DNA of 60,379 bases from Cedecea neteri NBRC 105707 = ATCC 33855. GTDB taxonomy: Bacteria > Pseudomonadota > Gammaproteobacteria > Enterobacterales > Enterobacteriaceae. The notes below the pieces were generated by a model, which worked only from the letters and a program-made list of their open reading frames with translations, did not search any database and was not told the origin of the DNA. Within the stretch, counting starts at the first letter, position 1, and every line of letters begins with the position of its first letter. The stretch lies in contig NZ_BCTL01000005.1 of assembly GCF_001571265.1 (NCBI RefSeq), positions 1-60,379 of the forward strand, given 5' to 3'. Shown one piece after another: positions 10,370-23,202 of this stretch. Both the position numbers and the translations under genes were made by a program.

Positions 10370-11863
10370 ATGGCTCAATCACATTTGCTGGCTGAAAGAA
10401 TTTCTCGTCTCAGCCAGGCGCTGGAAAAGGGACTTTTTGAACGTCAGCACGCCGTTCGTCTCTGCTTGCTGGCGGCACTGAGCGGCGAAAGCGTCTTTTT
10501 ACTTGGCCCGCCAGGCATTGCAAAAAGCCTGATCGCCCGCCGCCTGAAATTTGCTTTTCGCGAAGCGCGCGCCTTTGAATATCTAATGACTCGCTTCTCA
10601 ACGCCAGAAGAAGTTTTTGGCCCGCTTTCTATTCAGGCGCTGAAAGATGAAGGCCGCTACGAGCGCCTGACCGCCGGCTACCTGCCGGAAGCCGAAATCG
10701 TGTTTCTGGATGAGATCTGGAAAGCCGGCCCGGCAATTTTAAACACCCTGCTGACCGCCATTAACGAACGCCGTTTCCGCAACGGCGCCAGTGAAGAAAA
10801 AATCCCCATGCGCCTGCTGATGGCCGCCTCCAACGAATTACCCGAAGCGGACAGCAGCCTGGAAGCGCTGTATGACCGTATGCTGATTCGCCTGTGGCTC
10901 GACAAAGTGCAGGATAAAGCCAATTTCCGTTCGATGCTCATCAGCCAGCACGACGAGAATTTTAATCCCGTTAGCGAAAGCCTGCAGGTTACCGATGAAG
11001 AATATTTCAGCTGGCAGCAGCAAATTGGCGGCATCGCGCTGCCGGACGACGTTTTTGAACTTATCTTCACGCTGAGACAGCTACTTGAGGCCACGCCGGG
11101 CGCGCCTTATGTGTCTGATCGCCGCTGGAAAAAAGCCATTCGCCTGCTGCAGGCCAGCGCCTTCTTTAACGGCCGCGATACCGTGGCACCTATCGATCTT
11201 ATCCTGCTGAAAGACTGCCTGTGGCACGACACGGCGACGATGAATTTGATGCAGCAGCAGATTGAAGTTTTGATGACCGGGCACGCGTGGCAGCAGCAGG
11301 CTATTCTCAGCAAACTCAGCGCCATCGTACAGCGCCGCCTTCAGCTCCAGCAGCAAAGCAGCGACCGGGATGCGTTTACCGTGCTCAAGCAGACCGGCAT
11401 GTTCAGCCGCAAACCGCAGTATCAGCTGCCGGATGAGATAACCGGCGAAACGCTGACGCTTTTACTGCAAAAGCCGCTGAAGCTGCACGATATCGAAGTG
11501 ATTCACATCACTCTGGCGCGCGAAGCGCTGGCGCAGTGGCTTAATAAAGGAGGCGAGATCCGCGGTAAGCTGAACGGGATTGGCTTTGCGCAGTTGCTTA
11601 ACCTCGAAGTGGACAACAGCCAGCACCTGACGATTCGCGACGTCAGCCTCCAGGCCACGCGGCTTGCGCTGCCGGGGCACCAGCAACAAGGCGTGCCTGA
11701 CGAGATCAAAAAGCAGTTTGACGATCTCGACGCCGCGCTTCACCAGCAGCACGAACGCTTTAACGATCAGCAAAAATGTCTGTTTATTGAAAGCGACTGG
11801 CTGGGAAAAATTGAAGCCAGCCTGCAGGACGTCGCGGCGCAGCTGAAACAGGCCCGGCAATGA
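10370..11863 (+). CDS. ravA: MoxR-family AAA+ ATPase RavA
   Basis: A 497-residue AAA+ ATPase. Walker A GPPGIAKS is at about residues 46-53, Walker [12 protein letters not shown] near 110, and the sensor segment [20 protein letters not shown] near 150-170. The C-terminal region matches the LARA and helical parts of E. coli RavA. RavA forms hexamers with ViaA and binds the inducible lysine decarboxylase LdcI; the pair also affects respiratory complexes and aminoglycoside sensitivity. It overlaps viaA by 4 bp (ATGA), a translationally coupled pair. Confidence 0.95.
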   Translation: MAQSHLLAERISRLSQALEKGLFERQHAVRLCLLAALSGESVFLLGPPGIAKSLIARRLKFAFREARAFEYLMTRFSTPEEVFGPLSIQALKDEGRYERLTAGYLPEAEIVFLDEIWKAGPAILNTLLTAINERRFRNGASEEKIPMRLLMAASNELPEADSSLEALYDRMLIRLWLDKVQDKANFRSMLISQHDENFNPVSESLQVTDEEYFSWQQQIGGIALPDDVFELIFTLRQLLEATPGAPYVSDRRWKKAIRLLQASAFFNGRDTVAPIDLILLKDCLWHDTATMNLMQQQIEVLMTGHAWQQQAILSKLSAIVQRRLQLQQQSSDRDAFTVLKQTGMFSRKPQYQLPDEITGETLTLLLQKPLKLHDIEVIHITLAREALAQWLNKGGEIRGKLNGIGFAQLLNLEVDNSQHLTIRDVSLQATRLALPGHQQQGVPDEIKKQFDDLDAALHQQHERFNDQQKCLFIESDWLGKIEASLQDVAAQLKQARQ

Positions 11864-13311
11864 TAAGCGTTGAAACGCTGGATATGATCCTGGCTATTGG
11901 TGAAGGTGAACTGATAGAAGAGATTATTATTACCCTGCTGGCTGCCCCGCAGCTGGCGGTGTTTTTCGAAAAATTCCCGCGTTTGAAAAAAGCCGTTAGT
12001 GAAGACTTACCTCGCTGGCGAGACCAGCTAAAAGGCCGCCTGAAGGACGGGCACGTTCCGGATGAGCTGGCGCAGGAAGTCCTTTGCTACCAGCAGAGCC
12101 AGTTACTTACCACCGGGCAACTTATCATGCGGCTGCCGGAAATTATCCAGCTGCTGCACAAACTCGGCTCGCCGTTCTATGAACAGGCCAAAACGCTGGT
12201 GGCCGATAATCCACATTTCACGCCAGCGCAGCATACGCTGTTTCTGCAGCGCTGGCGGCTAAGCCTGGTTGTACAGGCCACATCGCTTAACCAACAGCTG
12301 TTAGAAGACGAGCGCGACAAGCTGCTGGCGGAGATTCAGGAACGGCTGGCGCTTAGCGGGCAGCTGGATCCTGCCCTGGCGGAGAACGACAAAGCTGCCG
12401 GTAAACTGTGGGATATGAGCGGCGGCACGCTCAAGCGCGGGGACTATCAGCTGATTGTGCAATACGGTGAGTTTCTCACCGGCCAGCCGGAACTGATGCA
12501 GCTTGCCGAGCAGCTGGGGCGCTCTCGCGAGGCTAAATCCGTGCCGCGTAAAGATTCCCCAACCGAGCCCTGGCGTATGCTGGTCCGGGAGCCGGCTACC
12601 GTGCCCGAACAGGTGGACGGCCTGCAGCGCAGCGACGATATCCTGCGTCTGTTGCCGCCAGAGCTGGCAACCCTGGGCATTACCGAGCTGGAGTTTGAGT
12701 TCTACCGCAGGCTGGTGGAGAAGCAACTGCTCACTTACCGTCTGCACGGTGACTCGTGGCGTGAAAAAGTCATCGAACGTCCGGTCGCTCATCAGGACCT
12801 TGACGAGCAGCCTCGCGGACCATTTATTGTCTGCGTGGACACTTCCGGCTCAATGGGCGGGTTCAACGAGCAATGCGCCAAAGCTTTTTGCCTGGCGCTG
12901 ATGCGCATTGCCCTCGCCGATAACAGACGCTGCTTTATTATGCTGTTTTCCAGCGAAGTGGTGCGCTATGAGGTCAGCGGGCGGGACGGGATCGATCAGG
13001 CGATCCGTTTTTTAAGCCAGCATTTCAGCGGCGGGACGGATCTGGCCAGCTGTTTCCGCTCGATCCTGGAAAAAATGCAGACCGGAGACTGGCACGATGC
13101 CGATGCGGTGGTGATCTCGGACTTTATCGCCCAGCGGCTGCCGGACGATGTCGTCAGCAGCGTGAAAGCGCTGCAGCGGCAGTACCAGAACCGTTTTCAC
13201 GCTGTCGCTATGTCAGGGCACGGAAAGCCCGGCATCATGCGCATTTTTGACCATATCTGGCGCTTTGACACCGGGATGAGAAGCCGCCTGCTGCGTCGCT
13301 GGCGGCGCTAA
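11860..13311 (+). CDS. viaA: VWA-domain protein ViaA, partner of RavA
   Basis: A 483-residue protein with a helical N-terminal part and a C-terminal von Willebrand A domain. The metal site motif DTSGSMGG (DxSxS) is near residue 327, and a later SGGTDL supplies another ligand. It stimulates RavA ATPase activity. Its start overlaps the ravA stop. The gene ends 3 bp from the end of the convergent asnA. Confidence 0.95.
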   Translation: MISVETLDMILAIGEGELIEEIIITLLAAPQLAVFFEKFPRLKKAVSEDLPRWRDQLKGRLKDGHVPDELAQEVLCYQQSQLLTTGQLIMRLPEIIQLLHKLGSPFYEQAKTLVADNPHFTPAQHTLFLQRWRLSLVVQATSLNQQLLEDERDKLLAEIQERLALSGQLDPALAENDKAAGKLWDMSGGTLKRGDYQLIVQYGEFLTGQPELMQLAEQLGRSREAKSVPRKDSPTEPWRMLVREPATVPEQVDGLQRSDDILRLLPPELATLGITELEFEFYRRLVEKQLLTYRLHGDSWREKVIERPVAHQDLDEQPRGPFIVCVDTSGSMGGFNEQCAKAFCLALMRIALADNRRCFIMLFSSEVVRYEVSGRDGIDQAIRFLSQHFSGGTDLASCFRSILEKMQTGDWHDADAVVISDFIAQRLPDDVVSSVKALQRQYQNRFHAVAMSGHGKPGIMRIFDHIWRFDTGMRSRLLRRWRR

Positions 13312-13314
13312 AGC

Positions 13315-14307
13315 TTACAGCAGGTCACTCACCTTAGCCTGCACTTCTGGCGACCAGACGCCGCACTGAACCTGGCCGATATGCGGCAGTTGAAGCAGCA
13401 ACATCGTTAAACGGGACTGGCCGATACCGCCGCCGATGGTTTGCGGCATTTCGCCTTTCACCAGCGACTGGTGCCACTCCAACTGAAGCCTGTCTTCATC
13501 TCCGGTGATCGCCAACTGACGCTTCAGGGTTTCGGCATCCACGCGGATCCCCATAGAAGAAAGCTCCAGGGCATCTTCCAACACCGGGTTCCAGACCAGG
13601 ATATCGCCGTTCAATCCCGACAGGCCAGCTTCCCCGCCCGTTGACCAGTCATCATAGTCTGGGGCGCGAACGTCGTGACGTTTCCCGTCCGATAGTTTGC
13701 CCCCGATACCGATCAAGAAGACGGCGCCGAGTTCTTTAGCAATAGCGCGTTCGCGGCCTTTGGCATCCAGGCCAGGGAAGCGCTGCAGCAGCGTTTCGCT
13801 GTGAACAAAATGGATTTTCTCCGGCAGCAAGGCCGCCAGACCGAAGCGTTCACTCACTTCAGCCTCAGTAGCCTTAATTGCCGCCCAGATGCTCTCTACG
13901 GTTTGTTTTAGCGTGCCGGTGTGGCGTTCGCCATCGCCCATCACGCGTTCCCAGTCCCACTGGTCAACATAGACCGAGTGAATAGGGGATAAACGGTCTT
14001 CATCGGGGCGAAGGGCTTTCATGTGCGTGTAAAGCCCTTCGCCCGCGCTGAAGTCATGCTGGCCTAGCGTTTTTCTTTTCCATTTGGCCAGCGAATGCAC
14101 CACTTCAAACTGCGCCTGCGGCAAGGTTTTCACCTTTACCTGCACTGCTTTCTCGCTGCCAGAAAGGTTGTCCTGTGTACCATCGCCCACGCGGCTGAGG
14201 ATCGGTGCCTGGACTTCAATCAGGCCAAGCTTCTCTTCCAGCTGACGGGAGAAATGGGTTTTCACAAAACTGATCTGACGTTGTTTAGCAATCCAGGCGG
14301 TTTTCAT
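13315..14307 (-). CDS. asnA: Aspartate--ammonia ligase AsnA
   Basis: A 330-residue cytoplasmic enzyme that makes asparagine from aspartate, ammonia and ATP, with a class II aminoacyl-tRNA synthetase fold. Recognisable segments are [20 protein letters not shown] near the N-terminus, [10 protein letters not shown] in the middle and [14 protein letters not shown] near the C-terminus. It is divergent from its activator gene asnC across 155 bp, as in E. coli. AsnC activation is expected to be lowered by asparagine. Confidence 0.97.
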   Translation of the reverse strand: MKTAWIAKQRQISFVKTHFSRQLEEKLGLIEVQAPILSRVGDGTQDNLSGSEKAVQVKVKTLPQAQFEVVHSLAKWKRKTLGQHDFSAGEGLYTHMKALRPDEDRLSPIHSVYVDQWDWERVMGDGERHTGTLKQTVESIWAAIKATEAEVSERFGLAALLPEKIHFVHSETLLQRFPGLDAKGRERAIAKELGAVFLIGIGGKLSDGKRHDVRAPDYDDWSTGGEAGLSGLNGDILVWNPVLEDALELSSMGIRVDAETLKRQLAITGDEDRLQLEWHQSLVKGEMPQTIGGGIGQSRLTMLLLQLPHIGQVQCGVWSPEVQAKVSDLL

Positions 14308-14462
14308 GGCTTTTCTCTTTGTTGTGTTGTTTCTGCCATCGATTAAGCAACAGAAACGCCACCGTATTCAATAATCAACAATAAAAAAGGCCAGCCTCTT
14401 TTTAATCGACGAATTTAAGGCTATAAAAAATAGAGAATCGGCATTTATCATAGGAAAAAGTG
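14308..14462. promoter_or_regulatory. Divergent asnA-asnC control region
   Basis: This is 155 bp of AT-rich DNA between the two starts, holding the promoters of both genes and, by analogy with E. coli, AsnC binding sites. I do not see a palindrome clear enough to call an operator. AGGAAAAAG just before 14463 is the asnC ribosome binding site. Confidence 0.5.
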
Positions 14463-14921
14463 ATGGATAATTATCAAATCGACAATCTCGATCGCGGGAT
14501 ACTTGAAGCATTAATGGCGAATGCGCGCACCGCCTATGCGGAACTGGCCAAGCAGTTTGGCGTCAGCCCGGGCACTATTCACGTTCGCGTAGAGAAGATG
14601 AAGCAAGCGGGAATCATTACCGGTGCACGCATCGATATCAGCCCGAAGCAGCTTGGCTATGACGTCTGCTGCTTTATTGGCATTATTCTGAAAAGCGCCA
14701 AAGATTATCCATCCGCCCTGACCAAGCTGGAAAACCTGGATGAAGTGACCGAAGCCTACTACACCACCGGCCACTACAGCATCTTTATAAAAGTGATGTG
14801 TCGATCCATTGATGCCCTCCAGCAGGTACTTATCAACAAGATCCAAACAATCGATGAAATTCAATCCACTGAAACGCTGATCTCGCTGCAGAACCCGATC
14901 ATGCGTACTATCCGGCCCTGA
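14463..14921 (+). CDS. asnC: Asparagine-responsive regulator AsnC
   Basis: A 152-residue Lrp/AsnC-family regulator. The helix-turn-helix lies at about residues 24-45 (AYAELAKQFGVSPGTIHVRV), and the RAM ligand-binding domain at about 70-140. The ATG at 14463 is chosen over the adjacent in-frame GTG at 14460 because it gives the length of E. coli AsnC. It activates asnA and represses itself. Transcription continues towards mioC and oriC, the classical arrangement. Confidence 0.96.
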   Translation: MDNYQIDNLDRGILEALMANARTAYAELAKQFGVSPGTIHVRVEKMKQAGIITGARIDISPKQLGYDVCCFIGIILKSAKDYPSALTKLENLDEVTEAYYTTGHYSIFIKVMCRSIDALQQVLINKIQTIDEIQSTETLISLQNPIMRTIRP

Positions 14922-14942
14922 GCCCTAATTTTAATACCCATA

Positions 14943-14951
14943 TTATCCACA
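14943..14951 (+). promoter_or_regulatory. DnaA box upstream of mioC
   Basis: A perfect TTATCCACA lies 60 bp before the mioC start. E. coli has a DnaA box in the mioC promoter, where DnaA represses transcription towards oriC. The site is seen directly; the role is inferred from E. coli. Confidence 0.8.
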
Positions 14952-15010
14952 GGTAGATCCCCGCTCTTTCACAGCGTACAATACGCGACGATTTGAAAAG
15001 GCGGGATACA

Positions 15011-15460
15011 ATGGCTGATATCACTCTGATTAGTGGCAGTACGCTCGGTAGTGCCGAATATGTAGCAGAACACCTGGCAGAGAAGCTTGAAGAAGCAGGG
15101 CATGGCGCTGAAATGCTGCATGGCCCTCTTTTAGAGGATCTGAAAACCAGCGGTATCTGGCTGGTGGTCTCTTCCACCCATGGTGCTGGCGATCTGCCAG
15201 ACAACCTGCAGCCTTTCTATGACGCTATAAATGAACAGCGTCCGGATCTCAGCGACGTAAGCTATGGTGCGATCGGGATCGGCAGCCGTGAATACGACAC
15301 GTTTTGCGGTGCAATAGAGAAGATCGACCTGCTTCTGACCGAATGTGGGGCGACCCGCTTAGGATCCTTGCTCAAAATTAACATCCTCGATCACGACATT
15401 CCTGAGGATCCGGCCGAGATTTGGGTCGGTTCATGGATTAATTTACTCCCTGAAGTGTAA
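15011..15460 (+). CDS. mioC: Flavodoxin-like FMN protein MioC
   Basis: A 149-residue flavodoxin-fold protein. The FMN phosphate loop is SGSTLGSAEY at residues 8-17, and a second flavin loop SSTHGAGDLPDN lies near residues 54-65. E. coli MioC supports biotin synthase activity in vitro and binds FMN. The ATG at 15011 (MADITLISGS) matches the family start; an upstream in-frame codon at 14993 would add six residues. It lies immediately left of oriC and reads towards it. Confidence 0.95.
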   Translation: MADITLISGSTLGSAEYVAEHLAEKLEEAGHGAEMLHGPLLEDLKTSGIWLVVSSTHGAGDLPDNLQPFYDAINEQRPDLSDVSYGAIGIGSREYDTFCGAIEKIDLLLTECGATRLGSLLKINILDHDIPEDPAEIWVGSWINLLPEV

Positions 15461-15465
15461 AGATT

Positions 15466-15745
15466 GCACGATCAGATGTGGATAACTCTGGTTAAAAGCT
15501 TGGATTAAGCGGTAGTTATCCCAATAACAACTGCTGTTCACTTTTTGAGTTGTGCATAAACCTCAATTCTGATCCCAGCTTATACGGTCTGGGATCACTG
15601 GTAGTACACAGCAAACGATCCTTTCCAGGTTGTTGATCCTAAAATGGATAAATGGCTTATCCACAGGGGTGGTCGATCCTAATAAGAGATCATAATAAAG
15701 AGATCTTTAAATAAAAAAGATCTTCTTTTAATTACCGAAGATCCC
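15466..15745. other. oriC: Chromosomal replication origin oriC
   Basis: The mioC-mnmG gap has the full enterobacterial oriC layout, read here from R4 to the unwinding region. DnaA boxes are R4 TGTGGATAA (15477-15485), R3-position TTATCCCAA (15516-15524), R2-position TGTGCATAA (15551-15559) and R1 TTATCCACA (15657-15665). An IHF-like stretch, GATCCTTTCCAGGTTGTTGA, starts at 15617. The AT-rich 13-mer unwinding region is 15676-15735. Ten GATC sites lie between 15470 and 15743, as expected for SeqA and Dam control. R1 and R4 are perfect boxes; the R3-position box departs from consensus. Confidence 0.95.
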
Positions 15746-15830
15746 GATGCTTTCTCGAAAGACTAAAGTTGAGTAGAATCCCCAGCCCGGGAAGTCACAA
15801 ACCCTCATTCGCGAAACCGAGGCAGTTACC

Positions 15831-17720
15831 ATGTTTTATCCAGATCCTTTTGACGTCATCATCATCGGCGGGGGTCATGCAGGCACAGAGGCGGCAATGG
15901 CCGCAGCTCGTATGGGTCAGCAGACCCTGCTTCTGACACACAATATCGACACGCTGGGGCAAATGTCCTGTAACCCGGCTATCGGCGGTATTGGCAAGGG
16001 ACATTTGGTTAAGGAAGTGGATGCCCTCGGTGGCCTGATGGCAACCGCGATCGATCATGCAGGTATTCAGTTTAGGATACTAAACGCCAGTAAAGGCCCG
16101 GCAGTCCGCGCCACTCGTGCGCAGGCAGACCGCGTGCTTTACCGCCAGGCCGTGCGCACCGCGCTGGAGAACCAACCCAACCTGATGATTTTCCAGCAGG
16201 CGGTTGAAGATCTTATCGTTGAGAACGATCGTGTCGTTGGCGCAGTGACCCAGATGGGCCTTAAATTCCGTGCAAAAGCGGTTGTGCTTACCGTAGGCAC
16301 CTTCCTCGATGGGAAGATCCACATCGGGCTGGATAACTACAGCGGCGGTCGTGCTGGCGATCCTCCGTCGATCCCGCTGTCACGTCGCTTACGTGAACTG
16401 CCTCTGCGCGTGAGCCGCCTGAAAACAGGCACGCCTCCGCGTATTGACGCCCGCACCATAGATTTTAGCGTACTTGCTCCACAGCATGGGGATAACCCAA
16501 TGCCTGTCTTCTCGTTCATGGGGAACGTGAACCAGCATCCGGAGCAGGTACCTTGCTACATCACGCATACCAATGAGCAGACCCACGAGGTCATTCGTAA
16601 TAACCTCGACCGTAGCCCAATGTATGCCGGGATTATCGAAGGCATTGGCCCTCGTTACTGCCCGTCTATCGAAGACAAAGTGATGCGTTTTGCCGATCGT
16701 AACGCGCACCAAATATTCCTTGAGCCTGAAGGGCTGACCAGCAATGAGATTTACCCTAACGGGATCTCCACCAGCCTGCCGTTTGACGTTCAGATGCAGA
16801 TCGTCCGCTCTATGAAGGGGATGGAGAATGCGAAGATCGTTCGTCCTGGCTACGCTATTGAGTACGACTTCTTCGATCCACGCGATCTGAAGCCGACGCT
16901 GGAAAGTAAGTTTATTCAGGGACTGTTCTTTGCTGGCCAGATTAACGGCACCACCGGTTACGAAGAAGCTGCAGCTCAAGGCCTGCTTGCCGGTCTGAAC
17001 GCCGCCCGCTTCTCTGCGGAGAAAGAGGGCTGGGCACCACGTCGCGACCAGGCATATCTTGGCGTGCTGGTGGATGACCTGTGTACGCTGGGGACCAAAG
17101 AACCGTACCGCATGTTTACCTCTCGGGCTGAATACCGCCTGATGCTGCGTGAAGACAACGCCGATCTGCGTTTGACCGCGGCAGGTCGTGAACTGGGACT
17201 GGTAGACGATGCTCGCTGGGCTCGCTTCAACGAGAAGCTTGAGATGATCGAGCGTGAACGCCAGCGCCTGAAAGACATCTGGCTGCACCCGCATTCTGAG
17301 CAAGTGGCAGAAGTGAATGCTCAGCTTAGCGCGCCGCTTTCGAAAGAAGCTAACGGCGAAGATCTGCTGCGCCGTCCGGAAATGACCTATGCTTCGATGA
17401 TGCAGCTGTCGACTTTCGCGCCAGGTCTGGAAGATCCTCAGGCTGCCGAGCAGGTTGAGATCCAGGTTAAGTACGAAGGCTACATCGCTCGCCAGCAGGA
17501 TGAGATTGAAAAACAGCAGCGCAATGAGAATACTGTGCTGCCTGCAACGCTCGACTATAGCCAAGTGAGCGGGCTGTCTAACGAGGTGATCGCCAAGCTT
17601 AACGATCACAAACCGGTTTCCATTGGTCAGGCATCCCGTATTTCGGGAATTACTCCTGCGGCAATCTCGATTTTGCTTGTCTGGCTTAAGAAACAAGGGC
17701 TGCTGCGACGCAGCGCCTGA
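15831..17720 (+). CDS. mnmG: tRNA uridine-5-carboxymethylaminomethyl modification enzyme MnmG (GidA)
   Basis: A 629-residue FAD enzyme that, with MnmE, modifies U34 of several tRNAs at the wobble position. The dinucleotide motif [12 protein letters not shown] is at about residues 11-22, followed by the GidA signatures [17 protein letters not shown] and [11 protein letters not shown]. Length equals E. coli MnmG (629). It starts 85 bp after oriC and reads away from it; its transcription is classically linked to origin activity. A strong terminator follows before rsmG. Confidence 0.97.
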   Translation: MFYPDPFDVIIIGGGHAGTEAAMAAARMGQQTLLLTHNIDTLGQMSCNPAIGGIGKGHLVKEVDALGGLMATAIDHAGIQFRILNASKGPAVRATRAQADRVLYRQAVRTALENQPNLMIFQQAVEDLIVENDRVVGAVTQMGLKFRAKAVVLTVGTFLDGKIHIGLDNYSGGRAGDPPSIPLSRRLRELPLRVSRLKTGTPPRIDARTIDFSVLAPQHGDNPMPVFSFMGNVNQHPEQVPCYITHTNEQTHEVIRNNLDRSPMYAGIIEGIGPRYCPSIEDKVMRFADRNAHQIFLEPEGLTSNEIYPNGISTSLPFDVQMQIVRSMKGMENAKIVRPGYAIEYDFFDPRDLKPTLESKFIQGLFFAGQINGTTGYEEAAAQGLLAGLNAARFSAEKEGWAPRRDQAYLGVLVDDLCTLGTKEPYRMFTSRAEYRLMLREDNADLRLTAAGRELGLVDDARWARFNEKLEMIERERQRLKDIWLHPHSEQVAEVNAQLSAPLSKEANGEDLLRRPEMTYASMMQLSTFAPGLEDPQAAEQVEIQVKYEGYIARQQDEIEKQQRNENTVLPATLDYSQVSGLSNEVIAKLNDHKPVSIGQASRISGITPAAISILLVWLKKQGLLRRSA

Positions 17721-17737
17721 AAATAATAGACGACAAC

Positions 17738-17765
17738 AGGCCAGGCAATCCTGGCCTCTTTTTTT
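17738..17765 (+). terminator. Rho-independent terminator after mnmG
   Basis: AGGCCAGG-CAAT-CCTGGCCT is followed by C and seven Ts. It ends 14 bp before the rsmG start, so rsmG expression probably depends on partial read-through or on a promoter overlapping this region. Confidence 0.85.
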
Positions 17766-17779
17766 GATAGGTTTACGAC

Positions 17780-18403
17780 GTGCTGACTAAATTATCTCGC
17801 CTGCTGAAAGATGCCGGCATCACCTTGCCAGAACATCAGCAGCAGCAACTGGTGGGCTACGTCTCGCTGCTCGACAAATGGAACAAAGCGTACAATCTCA
17901 CTTCGGTGCGTAATCCTGATGAAATGCTGGTGCGCCATATTCTGGACAGTATTGTGGTCGAACCGCATTTGCAGGGGAGCCGGTTTATTGATGTCGGTAC
18001 GGGCCCTGGTTTGCCTGGCATTCCGCTGGCAATCGTGCGTCCTGATTCGCATTTCACCCTGCTGGACAGTCTCGGCAAGCGCGTCCGGTTCCTGCGCCAG
18101 GTGCAGCATGAACTGAAGCTTGAGAACATCACCCCGGTCCAAAGCCGTGTGGAGGATTTCCCGGCGGAGCCACCGTTTGACGGCGTGGTCAGCCGTGCTT
18201 TTGCCTCGCTAAGCGACATGGTGAACTGGTGCCATCATCTGCCGGGGGAACACGGGCGATTTTATGCGCTGAAGGGAGTACGCCCGGATGAAGAGATGAC
18301 TGAACTGCCGGCCGGATTCACAGTGGAAAATATCGTCAAACTCAGCGTGCCAGCCCTGGAAGGGGAGAGGCATTTGGTGCTGATTAAGGCAAACAAAACT
18401 TAA
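17780..18403 (+). CDS. rsmG: 16S rRNA m7G527 methyltransferase RsmG (GidB)
   Basis: A 207-residue SAM-dependent methyltransferase that makes m7G at position 527 of 16S rRNA; loss gives low-level streptomycin resistance in relatives. The SAM motif [17 protein letters not shown] starts near residue 71, and the conserved SRAFAS is near residue 139. It begins with GTG, matching the E. coli protein end (MLxKLS). It lies between the mnmG terminator and the atp promoter region. Confidence 0.96.
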   Translation: MLTKLSRLLKDAGITLPEHQQQQLVGYVSLLDKWNKAYNLTSVRNPDEMLVRHILDSIVVEPHLQGSRFIDVGTGPGLPGIPLAIVRPDSHFTLLDSLGKRVRFLRQVQHELKLENITPVQSRVEDFPAEPPFDGVVSRAFASLSDMVNWCHHLPGEHGRFYALKGVRPDEEMTELPAGFTVENIVKLSVPALEGERHLVLIKANKT

Positions 18404-19022
18404 TATTTATCAAAAAACGGCGCGATTGGAATGTTTCACTGAGGTTAAAAAATGAGAGGGTTACCGATGAAATGCCTGGTTACATTTAACCAATCTTTAA
18501 CTCGGATTTATCCTGCTTTTAACCTCAAGACGATTAATTACCAGGGTAATAATTTTATTTGAAAATATCATCCGGCTAAAATTACGCCGAAAAATGGTCC
18601 CTTTCGAATGTTAAAAGTTTAACTGGAATGTCAATGAAAGGTTTTTATAGCGTTTCAAGTTGTTTTAAACAGAGTGCGCATTAATCAGCTTAATTATCAA
18701 TCATATGTAATTTGTGCTTTCTTAGGCTGCAAAATAATGCCTGGCGATAAGATGTTTAATTTGTGATCGTGTGCACGCTTTGCTGTCGGGGATTTCGACT
18801 TATTTGCACTTTTTGAGGAAGCCGATGCGATTCCCCAAAAGTCAGAAAATGGCTCTGCGGAAAATTAATTAAACATTTGTTCACCTTTTCGCTACTTATT
18901 GTTTGAAATCACTGGGCCGCACCGTATAATTTGCTCGCTTTTTGAGGCTTGACTCAGCGTCGCAAAGACAGTTTTATACGACACGCGACATACCTCATAG
19001 GTAGCAGGAGTTAGGAAACGTC
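18404..19022. promoter_or_regulatory. Leader and promoter region of the atp operon
   Basis: This is 619 bp without a gene, about the size of the same gap in E. coli. A good sigma-70 promoter lies at 18903-18930: TTGAAA, 16-bp spacer, TATAAT, giving a leader of about 85 bases before atpI. The rest is AT-rich; I see no ORF, hairpin terminator or repeat in it that I can support. Confidence 0.7.
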
Positions 19023-20528
<1,506 letters not shown>

Positions 20529-20578
20529 TGAGTCATCTAGTAATATCAGAACGTTAACTAACAAAGAGGCATTGTGCT

Positions 20579-21049
20579 GTGAACATTAACGCAACAATCC
20601 TCGGCCAGGCCATCGCGTTTGTCCTGTTTGTAATGTTTTGCATGAAGTACGTATGGCCGCCATTAATGGCAGCCATCGAGAAACGTCAAAAAGAAATTGC
20701 TGACGGTCTTGCTTCTGCGGAACGTGCTCAAAAGGACCTTGACCTTGCACAGGCCAACGCGACCGACCAGCTGAAAAAAGCCAAAGCGGAAGCTCAGGTG
20801 ATCATTGAGCAGGCGAACAAACGCCGTGCCCAGATCCTTGATGAAGCGAAAACTGAGGCAGAGCAGGAACGTAATAAAATCGTTGGACAGGCTCAGGCAG
20901 AAATCGACGCTGAGCGTAAACGCGCTCGTGAAGAGCTGCGTAAGCAGGTCGCTCTGCTGGCTATTGCCGGTGCCGAGAAGATAATCGAACGTTCCGTAGA
21001 TGAAGCTGCTAACAGCGACATCGTCGATAAACTGGTCGCTGAACTGTAA
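20579..21049 (+). CDS. atpF: ATP synthase Fo subunit b, AtpF
   Basis: A 156-residue stator subunit. One N-terminal membrane helix (about residues 5-25) is followed by a long charged right-handed coiled coil (about 30-120) that dimerises and binds delta. The start is GTG, as in E. coli ([10 protein letters not shown]). AAAGAGG upstream is the ribosome binding site. Confidence 0.97.
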   Translation: MNINATILGQAIAFVLFVMFCMKYVWPPLMAAIEKRQKEIADGLASAERAQKDLDLAQANATDQLKKAKAEAQVIIEQANKRRAQILDEAKTEAEQERNKIVGQAQAEIDAERKRAREELRKQVALLAIAGAEKIIERSVDEAANSDIVDKLVAEL

Positions 21050-21063
21050 GGAGGGAGGGGCTG

Positions 21064-21597
21064 ATGTCTGAATTTGTTACTGTAGCTCGCCCCTACGCCA
21101 AAGCAGCTTTTGACTTTGCCGTCGAACACCAGAGCGTAGACCGCTGGCAGAACATGCTGGCGTTTGCTGCCGAGGTAACGAAAAACGAACAAATGGAAGA
21201 GCTACTTTCCGGTGCATTGGCACCCGAGACGCTCGCAGATTCGTTCATCGCCATTTGCGGCGAGCAGCTGGACGCCAACGGCCAGAACCTGATTAAGGTG
21301 ATGGCTGATAACGGTCGTTTAAAAGCGCTCCCGGATGTTCTCGAGCAGTTTGCGCATTTACGCGCGCTCAGTGAAGCGATTGCAGAGGTTCAGGTAACTT
21401 CTGCTGCTGAGCTGAGTAATGAGCAACTCGCGAACATTACGACCGCAATGGAAAAACGTCTGTCACGCAAAGTTAAGCTGAATTGCAAAATCGATAAGTC
21501 TGTTATGGCGGGCGTTATCATCCAGTCGGGTGATATGGTCATTGATGGTAGCGTACGCGGCCGTCTTGAACGCCTTGCAGACGTCTTGCAGTCTTAA
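21064..21597 (+). CDS. atpH: ATP synthase F1 subunit delta, AtpH
   Basis: A 177-residue stator protein that ties the top of F1 to the b dimer. It begins [16 protein letters not shown], the usual N-terminal helix that contacts alpha. It lies 14 bp after atpF behind the strong site AAGGAGGGAGG, and 12 bp before atpA. Confidence 0.97.
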   Translation: MSEFVTVARPYAKAAFDFAVEHQSVDRWQNMLAFAAEVTKNEQMEELLSGALAPETLADSFIAICGEQLDANGQNLIKVMADNGRLKALPDVLEQFAHLRALSEAIAEVQVTSAAELSNEQLANITTAMEKRLSRKVKLNCKIDKSVMAGVIIQSGDMVIDGSVRGRLERLADVLQS

Positions 21598-21609
21598 GGG
21601 GACTGGAGC

Positions 21610-23151
21610 ATGCAACTGAATTCCACCGAAATCAGCGAACTGATCAAGCAGCGCATTGCTCAGTTCAATGTTGTGAGCGAAGCTCATAACGAAGGTACAA
21701 TTGTTTCTGTAAGTGACGGTATTATCCGCGTTCACGGCCTGGCCGATTGTATGCAGGGTGAGATGATTTCCCTGCCGGGAAACCGTTACGCTATCGCACT
21801 GAACCTGGAGCGCGACTCCGTAGGTGCTGTAGTTATGGGTCCATACGCTGACCTTGCCGAAGGCATGAAAGTTAAGTGTACGGGCCGTATTCTGGAAGTG
21901 CCGGTCGGCCGTGGCCTGCTGGGCCGCGTGGTGAACACCCTGGGTGCGCCAATCGACGGTAAAGGTCCGGTTGATAACGATGGCTTCTCGCCAATCGAAG
22001 TTATCGCACCGGGCGTAATCGAACGTCAGTCCGTCGATCAGCCGGTTCAGACCGGTTATAAATCCGTCGATGCGATGATTCCAATCGGCCGTGGCCAGCG
22101 TGAGCTGATCATCGGTGACCGTCAGACCGGTAAAACCGCGATGGCAATCGATGCCATCATCAACCAGCGTGACTCCGGCATCAAATGTGTGTACGTGGCT
22201 ATCGGCCAGAAAGCGTCCACCATTTCTAACGTGGTTCGTAAACTGGAAGAGCACGGTGCACTGTCCAACACTATCGTTGTTGTGGCCACTGCATCTGAAT
22301 CCGCTGCACTGCAATACCTGGCGCCATATGCCGGTTGCGCAATGGGCGAATACTTCCGTGACCGCGGTGAAGATGCGCTGATCGTATACGATGACCTGTC
22401 CAAACAGGCTGTTGCTTATCGTCAGGTTTCCCTGCTGCTTCGTCGTCCACCAGGTCGTGAAGCCTTCCCAGGCGACGTGTTCTACCTCCACTCCCGTCTG
22501 CTGGAGCGCGCATCCCGCGTTAACGCGGAATACGTGGAAGCTTTCACCAAAGGTGAAGTTAAAGGTAAAACCGGCTCCCTGACCGCTCTGCCGATCATCG
22601 AAACCCAGGCGGGTGACGTTTCTGCGTTCGTTCCAACCAACGTAATTTCGATTACCGATGGTCAGATCTTCCTGGAAACCAACCTGTTTAACTCCGGTAT
22701 TCGTCCGGCGGTTAACCCAGGTATTTCGGTCTCTCGTGTTGGTGGTGCTGCTCAGACCAAGATCATCAAGAAACTGTCCGGTGGTATCCGTACCGCGCTG
22801 GCACAGTATCGTGAACTGGCTGCGTTCTCTCAGTTCGCATCCGATCTGGACGAAGCAACCCGCAAACAGCTGAGCCACGGTCAGAAAGTGACCGAGCTGC
22901 TGAAACAGAAACAGTATGCCCCAATGTCTGTTGCACAGCAGGGCCTGGTACTGTTCGCGGCTGAACGCGGTTACCTCGAAGACGTGGAACTGGCGAAAAT
23001 CGGTAGCTTCGAAGCCGCTCTGCTGGCTTACGCTGACCGTGATCACGCTCCGCTGATGCAAGAAATTAACCAGACCGGTGGCTATAACGACGAGATCGAA
23101 GGCAAGCTGAAAGGCATCCTCGACTCCTTTAAAGCAACCCAGTCCTGGTAA
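21610..23151 (+). CDS. atpA: ATP synthase F1 subunit alpha, AtpA
   Basis: A 513-residue non-catalytic nucleotide-binding subunit, the same length as in E. coli. The Walker A loop GDRQTGKTA is near residues 169-177, and the signature [14 protein letters not shown], including the arginine finger near residue 376, is present. Three alpha alternate with three beta in the F1 head. Confidence 0.98.
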   Translation: MQLNSTEISELIKQRIAQFNVVSEAHNEGTIVSVSDGIIRVHGLADCMQGEMISLPGNRYAIALNLERDSVGAVVMGPYADLAEGMKVKCTGRILEVPVGRGLLGRVVNTLGAPIDGKGPVDNDGFSPIEVIAPGVIERQSVDQPVQTGYKSVDAMIPIGRGQRELIIGDRQTGKTAMAIDAIINQRDSGIKCVYVAIGQKASTISNVVRKLEEHGALSNTIVVVATASESAALQYLAPYAGCAMGEYFRDRGEDALIVYDDLSKQAVAYRQVSLLLRRPPGREAFPGDVFYLHSRLLERASRVNAEYVEAFTKGEVKGKTGSLTALPIIETQAGDVSAFVPTNVISITDGQIFLETNLFNSGIRPAVNPGISVSRVGGAAQTKIIKKLSGGIRTALAQYRELAAFSQFASDLDEATRKQLSHGQKVTELLKQKQYAPMSVAQQGLVLFAAERGYLEDVELAKIGSFEAALLAYADRDHAPLMQEINQTGGYNDEIEGKLKGILDSFKATQSW

Positions 23152-23202
23152 CGTCTTAGCGGCTTGTCTTAGGGCAGGCCGCGAGGCATTGAGGAGAAGC
23201 TC

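Noticed and set aside
16389-17696. A 435-codon open frame antisense to mnmG
   Set aside because: It is a shadow of a conserved gene; no motif or start signal supports it.
18404-19022. A small gene or RNA in the rsmG-atpI gap
   Set aside because: No open frame with a ribosome binding site and no hairpin with T-tract is visible; the gap size and promoter resemble the E. coli atp leader region.
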